Source of the DNA: Hydra vulgaris | Taxonomy: Eukaryota; Cnidaria; Hydrozoa; Anthoathecata; Hydridae | Assembly: GCF_038396675.1 (NCBI RefSeq) | Contig: NC_088921.1 | Span: 11,142,001-11,206,000, forward strand | Direction of reading: 5' to 3' | Length of the DNA stretch: 64,000 bases | Shown: one piece after another, positions 39,563 to 51,439 of the stretch | Numbering within the stretch: position 1 is the first letter of the stretch | Layout: the number at the start of each line of letters is the position of its first letter | Translations under genes and position numbers: made by a program | Notes under the pieces: generated by a model | Databases searched by the model: none | What the model was told of the DNA's origin: nothing | Seen by the model: only the letters and a program-made list of their open reading frames with translations

Positions 39563-40662
39563 AGAGCTTTTCTAACGCCAGCTGTAATTGCGCAACACTG
39601 GCTATGCTTTTTTTGACCAATCTCATGTCTATCCAAGCCCAAATGTTCTCGATGGGATTGAGATATGGAGAACGAGCTGGTCAAGGCATGACCGTAATGT
39701 TTTTCTGATCAAGCCACTCCTTAACTGAGATTGTAGTGTGAGCTGTAGCGCCATCGTGCTGAAAATCCATTGTCATCGTCTTCCGTAAAAAGATCTGGCT
39801 GTTGGAAAAAGTTTACTTTTGAGGAACTTTTTGTAGTTGTACTGGTTAGTTCTGCCGTTATAAACATTGCATGACCCTGTTCCTTTATGGGAGAAGCATC
39901 CCCATATTCCAACTGATCCTCCTCAGTCTTGTATCTTTGGTACACAAAAACACTCTTCGAACTTTTCACCAGCCAGCCTCATGATGATTAATCTTGACTT
40001 GCAATTTATCGTCTTGTCTATTCTTTCGATAGAGATAACTTTGGTCTCTTGAAGTTAGCATTAAAGGCCTACCAAGCCTTGATAAATCTTTGACATCATT
40101 ATGTTGCTCATGGTTTTTCAACGTTGTTTGTACACATTTAAGCGATACATTTTACACTCGAGCTATTTCTTGTTGGCTTTTTATTTTAACTTTTAGCAGA
40201 CATACAATTTGCCATCGTATCTTGTCTGAAACAGCTTTTCTGCCTATATTTGCTTTTTACTTCACCAAATAATTACCAATGCGAATAAATCAAGATAAAA
40301 AAATGATAATTTTATTTTATTTTCACAAGAACGTTTATATAGTTGGAAAGAAATCAACCACCAAATTTTAGATCGCTCGGATAACATTTCTTTGAGATAT
40401 TTCAACCTAAGTCATTAAATTTTAGTTGACTCTATATTTATCTACATTAGAAATGCAGGTATGTTCTAATCAAATTAATAATTACTCAAGACTAGTTCAC
40501 CTAACAAGTTCCAATTATATACCACTTGATAGAGAATCAATTAATTAAGATATTTAATTCGTTTTTAATCGTATTAATTAGTTGGTTTCAAAGATAATTG
40601 TTAAAAAAACAAAAATTTCACACAAACAAAGTAGTGACTCTATATTTATGCAACCCACTGTA
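39540..40662 (-). mobile_element. Tc1-like element, minus strand, broken
   Basis: Transposase relic about 40275 to 39540: N-terminal HTH 'GRKAVSDKIRWQIVCLLK' and 'KSQQEIARV' stop 'NVSLKCVQTTL', the GRP hinge ('SRLGRPLMLTSRDQ'), then 'QHDGATAHTTISVKEWLDQ' (second Asp) and 'PARSPYLNPIENIWAWID' (third acidic motif; the Trp before PA is a TGA). Several frame changes lie between. Its 5' terminus is recognisable at 40636-40662: outside-in tatacagtgggttgcataaa, next to a TA. The opposite terminus was not found, so the left end is lost in the inverted-repeat area. Confidence 0.8.
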
Positions 40663-41900
40663 TATCCGAGAAGTACAAAGTGAAACACATCGAAGAAGTT
40701 CGCCGTTTTTACAATGCCCACAAAACAATTTCCAAGCAAGGAAATTCAATACAGCTACTAAATCAAATCTTGATTTAGTAGATGGAAAAGAAGCTTGAAC
40801 ACCTTTTAACATACATTTACATCATGCTTCAGATTTTCAACACTATTCCTGAGTCAGTTGCTGAGGGTGAACAATCGTCTAGTAAACTAAAAATTGTAAA
40901 AAATTTTCTCTGTTTGACCATGTGTTATGATTATACTTGCTGATACTTGGTTATTTTGATTGAAGACGATTTTGCTGAAAATGTAAGCTACGACTATGCC
41001 ATTGATATTTGGGCAGCCAGTAATGCTCAAAAACTTTATTTTTAAGCACCTTAATTGACTTTCTTGAAGATTTTGTTGATTGAATTTTTGTTTATTAGTT
41101 TAAAACTAATGTTTTGATTCAAATGTTAGTTTTGAATAATGAACCGTTTCTCAATCCAGAAAGTTGATAGTAAAGAAGAAATACAACGTGTTGTATCAGA
41201 AATAAACATTTGCTTTTTTCACAAAATTTTAATTTTTGTAATTTCTTGGTTGAAATATGGGCGTCGTTCACCATTTCTGACCCGGGCGCTATTGGTACTT
41301 TCGACGGCCCTGGGTATCGTAATATAAGAAGATGGTTTTTGAAAGGCATAGCAAGGCAAGAATTTTATTAAAGTGTATGCTTTGTTATTTATATTGTATC
41401 TTTAACTATGGTGCATTCCTTAGTGACTGATGTAACGTTTGCAAGTTTCATACCTAATTTAAATACTTTCCATTAATATTAGACCCTCGTAATAAAGCTC
41501 AAAATATATTTATATATATGGCTAATACTAGTGTATATATAAAATTTCCAGACTATTCGTATTTATCTTCAAGTAGAAAAATGTTCGTTACTGACGTAAC
41601 GCTGCGATCTGCTATTTTTCTAATATTAACATTTGACTTCAAGTTTCTCTGAAAGTTAAAAAAAAAAAAACTTTGAAATTACTTTCAATTAAAGACTTAT
41701 TTATGTAGAAGATTTGTTGTACATATAAGCTATATAGATGTATTAATTCTCTTTGCAGAAGATATTATTCTGAAGTTCATTAATTACTGACGCTACGTTA
41801 CTGACGTAAGGCTCTAAATCAGAGAATCATAGTTGATTAAAAACATGCTAAATCTAGTTAAATTTTATTTTATTTTTTAATAACATTTATTATTGATAAA
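40663..41900. other. No clear gene
   Basis: Contains a 12-bp-arm hairpin ctactaaatcaa/ttgatttagtag (40755-40781), a coding-like 'DDFAENVSYDYAIDIWAASN' stretch (about 40965-41030) of unknown family, and an end-like 'cgacggccctg' at about 41307-41317. 'gttactgacgtaac' variants occur at 41587 and 41797. Confidence 0.35.
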
Positions 41901-41918
41901 ATTGGTATATTAAAGATA

Positions 41919-43071
41919 TTATATAATTCCAGTAAACTTTGGGGCGTAGCCTGTGGGCGCCAAAATAAAAAGGCACTTAAACCTTAATATCATATTTTCT
42001 ACGGCCTTTGCAAATTGGGATGCTGTTGTTACTTCGATATTTTGAGCCAAAACTCCGGATGTTACAAATCTTTTAACAAATCCTCTAATTCCATCAACAA
42101 CGGATATGCCGTGCATGGGTGCTAAAAAAAGCCCATTTAATTGTCATCTTGTGTCGTTTTTTTAACATTTTTAAAGACTCCATTATATACTTATTTTTGA
42201 ACTGAGATGTTGCATTATCACTCCAAAATGTAACTTGTTTGACTATTTCTGGCAGCTGCTCCATAATGACATCAATAAACGTAATCACGGTTTTTTTGAA
42301 TGTTTTTGATGGTCCGATGCAATTGCAAGTGACTGCAAATGACACAGATGATATACACCTGAGGTTAAGATTGAAAACGAAGTTTAGTCGTAACGAGCGC
42401 TTTGTGGTTCGTTTTAAGTGATGCATTTAAAGATTTCTGCAAAATCAACTCCTACGACAACTTCATGAAACACTCAATAAGCGGATTCTCACATGTGAAG
42501 TTTAAGTGCATGTCATTGTCTGTCAACAAATAATCAAGTATGGGATGTGACTTTTTTAAAGTTACTAATTTAAAACGCATATTTTTATGAAAAGCGCAAA
42601 CACAAACTTTATGTGGTACTTTGTTGATTGACAAAACATTACATGGTCTTAAGTAAAAAACGTTTGTTAATCCAACAATAATACTTGGATTCTGTTTTTT
42701 AAACATTCCATCAATTTCCTTTATAGGGTAGATCAAATCTTTAACAGTAAGTTTTTTTTAATTGCGCCTTCACAAGCTTCAACAAAGTCTGATATTTTTG
42801 GTGGTGTTGTACTTATATCATCGCTTAGATTAAAACTTTGTGCTAATTTTATAGTATCATCTGATACACTTTTACAGTTGCTGCGATTTAACTTAAACGA
42901 TTGATTTTCAGCTAATAATGTTTTCAAAATGGAAGTATTTTGTTCTGGAGATCCAGCTAAGGCATTTTTTACTTTTTTCATTAACTTACCTTTGACTTGA
43001 GGACAAGAAAAAGGACTTCTCTTGTTTGTTGATTGCGAAGTAAATATAATGCTTGCAAGTTCAATTTTCAA
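41919..43071 (-). pseudogene. Unclassified repetitive gene (WSD...VVDGIRG family)
   Basis: Minus-strand coding in at least three frames. 43071-42733: Ser/Lys-rich N-terminus, shifted at an A-run near 42750. 42736-42452: 'DLIYPIKEIDGMFKKQ' and 'HKVCVCAFHKNMRFKL'. 42426-41919: 'QVTFWSDNATSQFKNKYIME', 'IKWAFFSTHARH' and 'ISVVDGIRGFVKRFV'. Proteins with F.SD..SSQFKN...(30-40)..N.FA..HGK...DGIGG..KR are, to my recollection, numerous and repetitive in cnidarian and arthropod genomes, so a mobile-element origin is likely. I cannot name the superfamily. The acidic residues of WSD and VDG could be an RNase-H-like pair, but that is inference. Frameshifts and one or more stops make it non-functional. 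Confidence 0.55.
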
Positions 43072-43894
43072 ATTATAAAAAAATAAAAGTTCTATAGTGG
43101 TGTATTTTTATTTTGTTATTCAAAGTTGCGTTATGTCAATAACATTGTGTTAACGTCAATAACATTTTTTTAAATTAAAGTCGTTCCTGAAGTAACGCAA
43201 CTTTAAGCATAAAATTTGAAATCAATTTTTCTTTGATAAAAAAAATAGTTATATATTTTTGTTTTAGATAATCAAGAGTTATATTTTATTTAAAAAATTT
43301 AAAATTTTTACTGTAAGAATCGAGTTTTTATATATTTTTTCTTACTGACTTAACGCATACTTTTTCACTATTCTCATCAAATATTTTTATTAACTATTTA
43401 CTTTTGGTTAAAAATCTTTTTTGCTATGAAATAATCCATCGACCTTCTCTCTTTACGTATTAAAAAACATTTGAAAAATTGCAATCACATATACTTAAAG
43501 TAAAACATTATTAAATGTACTTTATTGACTTTAGAAAATGAGAAAATTTCCGAGTTTTGGCAGCGGGAAAGTGTCTCATAGCGAAATTTTGAATTTATGT
43601 TTATATTAATTTTAAAACATATAAAGTACATATTGTAATAATCCATAGGCATAAACAGTCAAAGAAAATTTTTTAAATCACGATTTTTTCAAAGTTTCTA
43701 TGGAATGCACCATATAATAAGTTATAGTTTTTTTCTATTTACTTAATTATTATTATTCAATGATCAAAAAAAACAACCAAATACATTAAATCTGTTTATA
43801 GTTTGATGAAGAGGTGCAACACTAGGCCTCTCTATGCTAACGAAAAAAAATACATAGAAGCTACAGTCAAAGCAGCAATTGTGTTTCAAAAATT

Positions 43895-44230
43895 TACTTT
43901 GTTACGCTGTTTTTGAAAGCATTGATTGAACGAGCGTTTACTAATGCTTGGGAAAGCGTATTTCGTGGGAGAACAACTCTATTTGAAAAAAGGTTATTTC
44001 GTTTTTGACAATTTTGTACAAGCTGGCGTTCTATTTTTTGATCATGTCCTCTCAAAATATACATGGCTTTACTGTTTAAAAGTTTTTCCGAGAAAAAATT
44101 GACAAGTTTGAGTTGACGCGTGATTTTAAATTGCTCGAACAGGTCTGCTCTTTTACGGCATTCTTCAAGTGTTGTTAGACCAAGCTGTTGGAGTCAATTT
44201 TCATGAGACAGGTGTTTAATATATGATATT
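43895..44230 (-). mobile_element. LINE 3' end (RT C-terminus), minus strand
   Basis: Minus strand, across frame changes: 'SLV.QHLKNAVKEQTCSSNL' in one frame and the parallel 'GLTTLEECRKRADLFEQFK'-like reading in another, then 'EKLLNSKAMYILRGHDQK', 'NCQKRNNLFSNRVVLPRNT' and 'LSQALVNARSINAFKNSVTK' with a stop. This is the conserved C-terminal tail of CR1/RTE-type LINEs (Q.R.N.FS.RVV..WN.L pattern, degenerate). RT core absent. Confidence 0.75.
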
Positions 44231-44919
44231 GTTTTTGTTGCTCAAGGTTGGGCTCAATGTTTTTGCTCAAGGATAGCATTGTCGGACTTTATGCGGCGAC
44301 CAGGCTTGTACTGCAAACTAAAAGTTTAAATAAGAAAAATCTTTGGTTTTTTAAAGTTTTTACTTACACTTCTTACGTTTATACGTATTACTTTACTTTC
44401 ATTAGGCTGAATTTTTAAAATGCTAAAATTTACATTTATCTTTTAAAATATTTTTGACGAAAAAACTGCCATCACAGTTGAGGAGAGAGAGGGGTTCAGG
44501 TATATGTGATCGTTTGTGACAGGAGGAAAGGGCTTAAGAATTGACAAATATAAGGTAACGGGCTTTATGGATAACCCATAATTGCAACGAAATAAGAATT
44601 ACTTAATGACGTAATTCAAAACTTTAGTAAATGCTTACAGTTTTAACTTACGTTACATAAATTAAAAATTAAAATGTGCTTTAATTAAGCATCGTTATGT
44701 AAAAACGTAACAATTAATATTCTTTCGCATATATTATTAAAAAAACTCAAGTTTTTTTACCTAAATTTAAAAAAAAACAAATTTTTATCATGTCTTTGTT
44801 AACTTACGGTAACTAAAGGTATATTTTAAATAAACATTTTAATGTGTCTACATCAATATTCGCTTGCTAAAAGTTGACGAAAAAGAGAATAAAAATTTAC
44901 TACTTTTTCATTTTCCGCC

Positions 44920-45660
44920 GTGGAATTGTCCATATATTTTCTAGTTACATTTTTTCGAAAGCAAAGGTCCTCTAAAGGCCATCCCAATCCATTAAAAGCA
45001 AATCTTACACGATATCAGGTTAACTCTATTAACAAAAGAAAAAGCAAAAACCCAACCATTTGCGATGTCGTTGTAATACCTAAGAAAAAGATATCGGAAG
45101 ATGTTGGTTTTCAAATAAAAAGTATTACTCCGTCTTATTGCAAGCCTAATACAGAAAATGATTTTACTGGAAGTAGTCAAAATAAAGTTGAAATTAATAG
45201 TATTTTGGGCCATCATTATGGTTCCTTAGCTTTAGATGCTTCAAATAATACCACTGTTAAAACATGAGACCAGTCTACTCAAACCATTTATAATAAATAT
45301 CTACTTGCAGCTAAACTCTCCTACTGTAATAGTTCAAGAAAAGTTAAAACCTCTACTAATTCATTTATGTAATCAATAAAAAAACAGTTCTTTGTTACAT
45401 TATTAAGACTTCGTAGAATGTTTAGTATCTTTACTCTTGCTCATATGTTTAATGTGAGTTTGTTTTAAATACGTCTCATGTTCACAACTTGGATTATGTA
45501 TATGTTTCATCATTTTAGATGTCTTGAAAATGAAATGTTTCCAGAACGTGAAGTTTTCGAAAGAACGTTGCCTAAAATATTTCGAACATTCAACAATATT
45601 CGTGCTACTAATGATTGCACAGAGTTTAGTTGTGTGTGAAAAAATATTTTTCAATTGGAA
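44920..45660 (+). pseudogene. DDE_Tnp_4-type (Harbinger/ISL2EU-like) transposase relic
   Basis: A 115-codon open frame (44920-45267) of basic, linker-like sequence, then 'QSTQTIYNKYLLAAKL' (about 45273-45320) and, after stops, 'MFPEREVFERTLPKIFRTFN' and 'NIRATNDCTEFSCV' stop. The last block is the first catalytic motif of DDE_Tnp_4 proteins (F..R......P..F......R...DCTE.F), with the Asp in DCTE. The rest of the catalytic domain is missing, so it is a truncated relic. The N-terminal frame assignment to the same gene is inference from position. Confidence 0.6.
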
Positions 45661-45974
45661 AAATATGTAAATGGAAAGAATTTTCTATTCCACTAAAATC
45701 AAGCATTAGAATTGAAAAATCATCTAAATTGCAAATAACTTTGAAATTAAATAATCCACAAAAAGCTTACAAAATAATAATGGACTGGAAGATTTAAATT
45801 GTTAGCTCTCTGTACTCTCAATACATGTTCTTTAGCACCAGGAATTTTATCATCAGAAAGAGAAATACAAGTTTCACATTTTACAGTCATTATTTCATTT
45901 GTTTGTCAGTAATAATCTCAGTTGTTAATATTTCTCCATCGCCGTCAGAAACTCAAAGATAATTTTTACAACAA

Positions 45975-46229
45975 TAGGCCAGGTGAATAAAAAAAAGCAG
46001 TTACTTTTACTCAGTAATTGGTCAGCTTTACGTGAATAAAAACTTCAGCAATTCTGCATAAGTTATTCACGTATTGCTTATGTTATTCACCTAAAGCTGA
46101 ACAATTACTGAGTAAATTGCTTAACCTTACGTGAATAAAAATTTGTGCAAAACTGCTAAAGTTTCTATTCACGTAAAACTGACCAATTACTGAGTAAAAG
46201 CAATTGCTTGTTTTTATTCACTCGGCCTA
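45975..46229. mobile_element. Foldback MITE with 64-bp TIRs and internal iterons
   Basis: Left arm (taggccaggtgaataaaa..., about 45975-46040) and right arm (reverse complement taggccgagtgaataaaa..., about 46166-46229) pair over about 64 bp with roughly 90% identity. Between them, 'gtgaataa' or 'ttattcac' and 'caattactgagtaaa' recur in both orientations, giving a compound hairpin. A TA duplication at the borders is possible. No coding content. Confidence 0.85.
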
Positions 46230-46570
46230 ATGCCTAATATGAACGTAAACTAGAACTCTACCACCGCGCTTATTTATTTGCCTATTAAGAAAAATAATTT
46301 CAAAATGAGAAAGATAAAAATTAGAATTTTTATTAATGTCGTTTGAGGTAGTTCAAATTTCAGTTAAGCAAATAATAATAAAAAAGTATTTAGTTTCCTC
46401 AAATAAATTTTGAAACTTTTCAAAAATACAATTAATGCTTCTGTTATTTACGTGTAGAATTTTAATTTGATTATTGCTTTCCTTTTTAACATTAAATTAA
46501 CATAGAAGAAAATTACTGAAAAATGCAAAAAAAATAAAATATACAAAAGTTGATTAAAGTTAAATAAGCC
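46230..46570. other. No gene seen
   Basis: AT-rich spacer between the MITE and the minus-strand exon candidates. Confidence 0.45.
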
Positions 46571-46574
46571 ATCA

Positions 46575-46942
46575 TTAATCGATATCAATATTAGTGGATG
46601 CTCTCTTTAATCGGTCAGAAGAATGCCTAATTACTCTAACAATAAGTTGCATGGCATCCATTTTGGTTAAGTTTTTCCTTGACTTTAAAGCCGCATCTAA
46701 TAAAAACAACTACACATAGTTCAATAAGATCATAAAATAAAATAAACTTAATACATGCCATGTTTCATAGCCAAAGAAATTTAAAAAAAATTTTTTAATT
46801 TTCTTAAAATTAAAACATTGTTATTAATTTTAAAAATGAATCAAAGACAATAAAAAGCTAATGAGAATACCACTGATAGCGTTACATAGATTTGTCAATT
46901 CTTTAAACTTTTTCTTCTTCCTTAGACCGTTCATGCTGTATT
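46575..46942 (-). CDS. Unrecognised spliced gene fragment (two exon candidates)
   Basis: Minus strand. Exon a, 46942-46871 (72 nt): acceptor ttttgtcag, donor g|gtattc, open only in phase 1, encoding YSMNGLRKKKKFKELTNLCN and then AIS. Exon b, 46696-46575 (122 nt): acceptor ttttattag, beginning with two bases that complete the split codon (D), then AALKSRKNLTKMDAMQLIVR, VIRHSSDRLKRASTNIDID and a stop. The phases agree, and the joined sequence reads as an amphipathic basic helix-rich C-terminus. I do not recognise the family. Upstream exons would lie beyond 46942, where a Transib element occupies 47169-50422. It could be a host gene or a multi-exon transposon gene. Confidence 0.42.
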
Positions 46943-49279
46943 CTGACAAAATATTGTCAGTTTACATATATAAAAAAGATGACAAATGTTACACAAATAA
47001 TATACAAGGCTAAATTTATTTGAAAAAAAGGAGTAGCAGATGTTAACCTTTTTTACGCGGCAATTTTAAATTAATTTTTTATGACTTGAGGCTTTGCGAG
47101 GGAAAACTTATAACCTTTTTTGTTTTGTTTATTGGTGAAATTTAGAGTTGCATAATTTATTAGCAATCCACAGTGGGGCAGAATTGCTTCAAAATTGGGC
47201 AATTGACGAAATTGAAATAAGGCGTTATGAAAATTTTTTTAGTAGTAATGCATAAAAGAGTCTCTGCTCCATCTTATCCACGTATTTGTTTTAGGTTTGG
47301 ACTGACCTTTAACCCTGTGGAACCCATATTTTAGCCATAATCTTTTGTCTAAAAAATGACTCGCTTGCGCGAGTTAAAAGTACCACTTTGTTTATATAGT
47401 GCTAATGAGAAGTTTGTTAAAAGTTATGAATTTTTTTTTAGGTATTCTTTAATTTTAGGCTTGTAGCTATCTTTTGGTAATAATAAAATATTATTTAAGT
47501 TCCACTATATATTATTATGCTTTTACAAAAATAGCGTTTTAAATATTTCATTTTTATGTAATTTTTTTAAACAATGCACTTTTTGTTTAGGTATTCACCT
47601 AGATACTCCTGAGAGATACTCCTTTTTTTATGGAATGGCTCATGATCAGATTGTAAACTTTTTTTATTTTTGCACATTTTGAGCGTTTTTTTGTGTAATA
47701 GAGGAAATGTATCATTTACATCAGTAGAAACCAGGTAACAAAACCAGGTCATTAACGCATCAAATTAATGACGTTCTTTTCCATTGCATTTTTGAGCATG
47801 CTTTGGTTGTTTTTTAGGTTAATCTTAAAACTTTTTTGTATGATTTCGGTTTAGAGTAATAACATTATGTTTTTTTGTGTAATAGAGAAGTAAACTTGCG
47901 GCTATTATGAGAGATTCTGGGTTTATTAAAATGAACGAACAATTTCATTTTTTGAATGAAGAAATTAAAAATCTTACAGAATGCGAAGAAAAAGATTTAA
48001 ATGCGTTAAGTCAATCACTGTCTTTATTTATGTCACAGTATAAATCTCGTTGGATAAAATCAAACAGGATATATAAAGTTTTTCAAAAAAACAATATGTT
48101 TTGGTTAAACAGTTCCATTTGTTTAAATCAGCATACAGTGAGCAAAACTTGCAGCAACGAAAAGAAGTATAATACTTCAAATTTTTGTGAACGAACGATC
48201 CGAAGGAAATCAAAAGTTTTAAGCGAGGCTCATTCTCTATCTGTTTTGACTTGTGCTACTCAAATAAGATTAAAAACTGAAGGAATATTACATGCATCAA
48301 AACTATTGAAAGAAGCTACAGAAAGTCCCAAACGTGCAAATAAATATAGAGAAGCATATTAGAAAATACTTGAACCACAAAAACAAATGTCACGTGAAGA
48401 TGCTTTAAGTGTTTTGGTGAAAGCAAAACTATTTAGATATCAATATGATGTTTTAAGGAAAATTGTACCTGAAAGGTTTCCCTCATACAAAAAGGTTCAA
48501 GAAGCCAAGAAATTATGTTATCCTATTGAAATTCATGTAACTGAAACCTATGCTTTGGTTTCTTTGCAATCTTTACTGAACCACACAATACAGCGCTTAT
48601 TTTTAGCTGTGGAACATGTTATTAGGACTCTTCAGAATGAAGAATTAAATCAGCTTCAATTAATTTTGAAATGGGGGTATGATGGCTCTTCAGGCCATAG
48701 TTCCTATAAACAAGCATTTTGTGATTCCAGAAGCCAGTGATTCAGCTGTTTTTCTAACATGCATTGTCTCTCTTCGTCTTGTTGCTGGTAGAAAAACTAT
48801 TTGGTCGAATCCACACCCTGCATCCACAAACTATTGTAGGCCTTTAAAAATTGATTTTATAAAAGAGTCTAAGATAGAATCAATTGTTGAGAAGAATAGA
48901 GTAGATGAGCAAATAAAAAGAATTGTTAAGACAAAGTGCCTAATTGAAGAAAGACAAGCAGAAGTATTTCACCCTTTACTTTTTTGTATGGTAGATAGCA
49001 AAGTATGTAATGCTCTGACAGAAACTACTTCCACCCAAAGATTTTTTATATGTGGTGCAACCTCAAAGCAATTTAATGATATTGAGAAAATGGTTAAGAG
49101 AAGTATCAAAACTGAAAACTTGGGATTTGGCTTATCTGTGCTACATGGGTGGATTCAAATGTTCGAATGCATTTTGCACTTGGCTAATAAACTACCAATC
49201 AAGAAGTGATAAGCTAGTGGAAATGATAAAGAAATTGTCGCAAACAATAAAGCTCGAATTCAGGAAGAATTTTGAGAAA

Positions 49280-49324
49280 GGTTTGTCAATAATCAAACCA
49301 GTGTGGCTTGATTATTGACAAACC
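49280..49324. repeat. Inverted duplication inside the Transib gene
   Basis: ggtttgtcaataatcaa (49280-49296) and its exact inverted complement (49308-49324), 17-bp arms with an 11-nt loop. It interrupts the conserved 'GLIIDKPKPGFG' block and changes the frame, so one arm is an insertion copied from the other. Confidence 0.85.
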
Positions 49325-49843
49325 AAAACCAGGCTTTGGCAATACGAATGATGGAAATAGAGCTAGACGCTTCTTTGTTAAGGCAAAAATTTTAGCTGCT
49401 ATAACAAATATAGATATAGTTTTGATTAAAAAAACGCATACAATTATGATAGCAGTGGCGAGTGAATATGATATTGATGTAAATAAATTTAGATTATTTG
49501 CTCTTGACACACAGAGATACTTTGTTGAAAAGTATCCATGGTACAGCATGCCCCCTATATTGCATAAATACTTTATACATGGTCCGGAAATTATATCATC
49601 TGTATTGTTGCCAATAGGACAACTGACTGAGGAAGCACAGGAGGCTTGCAATAAAGACTTTAAAAGGTATAGAGAGAACTGCGCTAGAAAATGTAGTCGA
49701 AAGGACACAAATGCTGATATCTGTAACTTTTTTTTGTTGAATTCTGATCCTGCTATCTCCAGTAAACGAGTACTGCATAAAAAAAAACTAAACAAGCTTC
49801 CAAAAGAAGCATTAGATTTACTGAAACCTCCAGACATACATAT

Positions 49844-49845
49844 TA

Positions 49846-49922
<77 letters not shown>

Positions 49923-49923
49923 A

Positions 49924-49961
<38 letters not shown>
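49844..49961 (+). repeat. (GAT)n microsatellite, coding for poly-Asp
   Basis: About 38 GAT triplets with one AAT, in frame with the C-terminus of the Transib transposase and ending just before VFCY and a stop. Confidence 0.97.
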
Positions 49962-49962
<1 letters not shown>

Positions 49963-50427
49963 TTTTTTGCTATTAACTTTTGACCATTGATTTTTTTATT
50001 TACGGAAATTTACATTTAAAAAAGGGTTTTTTTTAATATAAAAATGATCGAAGTTTTTCGAGTTTTCGAGTAATTTTTTTTTCGAGTTGCTTTCTACATT
50101 ATATTTGAATTGCTGTCATTTATTTGATTTAATTGAGTAGAATGCGTTTTATTAGTATTATTTATTCACGTCAGTTTCTGATTTTCTTATTTTTACTATT
50201 ACTTTCACTCGAAACGTCACTTTACTATAACATTTTTACTATAACGTCACTCGAAATTACTCGTAAATACATTAAAAACGTCTGATATAGTAAATAATTA
50301 TTTAAAAATTTATGGACTTTTCTTAAGCCTAACAAGGGCCCTAAAAAAGATTAATAAACTTAAAAATCGAAAACTACAAAAAAAAATTTAGTCCAGTTTT
50401 AAAGCTGTTCTGCCCCACTACGCGATC

Positions 50428-51033
<606 letters not shown>

Positions 51034-51167
51034 GTGTTATACATTTTCATTTATTCATGTTTATTATGGATGAAATACATAATGAATAGGAATGCGATTC
51101 TTAATAGTTATTGGCTTTAGCAAAAAACAATATAGGCATACTAATTATACGTGAATATGTATAATGC

Positions 51168-51373
<206 letters not shown>

Positions 51374-51439
51374 GCAATTCAACGGCGCAAATCGTTTCAG
51401 ATACACCTCTCTTAAAGTTAACTTAACCTTTCCTTTCAG

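Larger units (their letters stand above)
47907..49976 (+). pseudogene. Transib (RAG1-like) transposase, broken
   Basis: Readable in order: an N-terminal region (47907-48360) ended by TAG, continuing in the same frame 'KQMSREDALSVLVKAKLFRY'; first catalytic block 'LKWGYDGSSGHSSYKQ' (Asp codon 48681-48683), comparable to the RAG1 D600 region; frame change near 48720; 'FFICGATSKQFND' (zinc-binding-like block, first Cys lost); 'LSVLHGWIQMFECILHLAN'; frame changes near 49200 and at an inverted duplication (49280-49324); 'DKPKPGFGNTNDGNRARRFF'; 'WYSMPPILHKYFIHGPEIIS'; and 'GQLTEEAQEACNKDFKRYRE' (from about 49620), comparable to the RAG1 E962 region. The C-terminus ends in a long Asp run encoded by (GAT)n. 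At least one stop and three frame breaks make it inactive. Total about 690 codons. Confidence 0.85.
47169..50422 (+). mobile_element. Transib element with RSS-like ends
   Basis: Left end cacagtggggcagaattgct (from 47169). Right end, outside-in, cgtagtggggcagaacagct (to 50422). The two share gtggggcagaa..gctt.aaaa and differ mainly in the outer heptamer and middle. Flanking 5-bp sequences are caatc (47164-47168) and cgatc (50423-50427), differing by one CpG-type transition. Transib transposons are known for CACWGTG-type ends and 5-bp target duplications, and RAG1 derives from this family. It encloses a broken transposase gene in plus orientation, and is 3254 bp long. Confidence 0.82.

Noticed and set aside
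44460..44580. Another MITE of the 5846 type
   Set aside because: Some shared words (atggataaccc, ttgtgacaggagg), but no matching opposite end could be placed.
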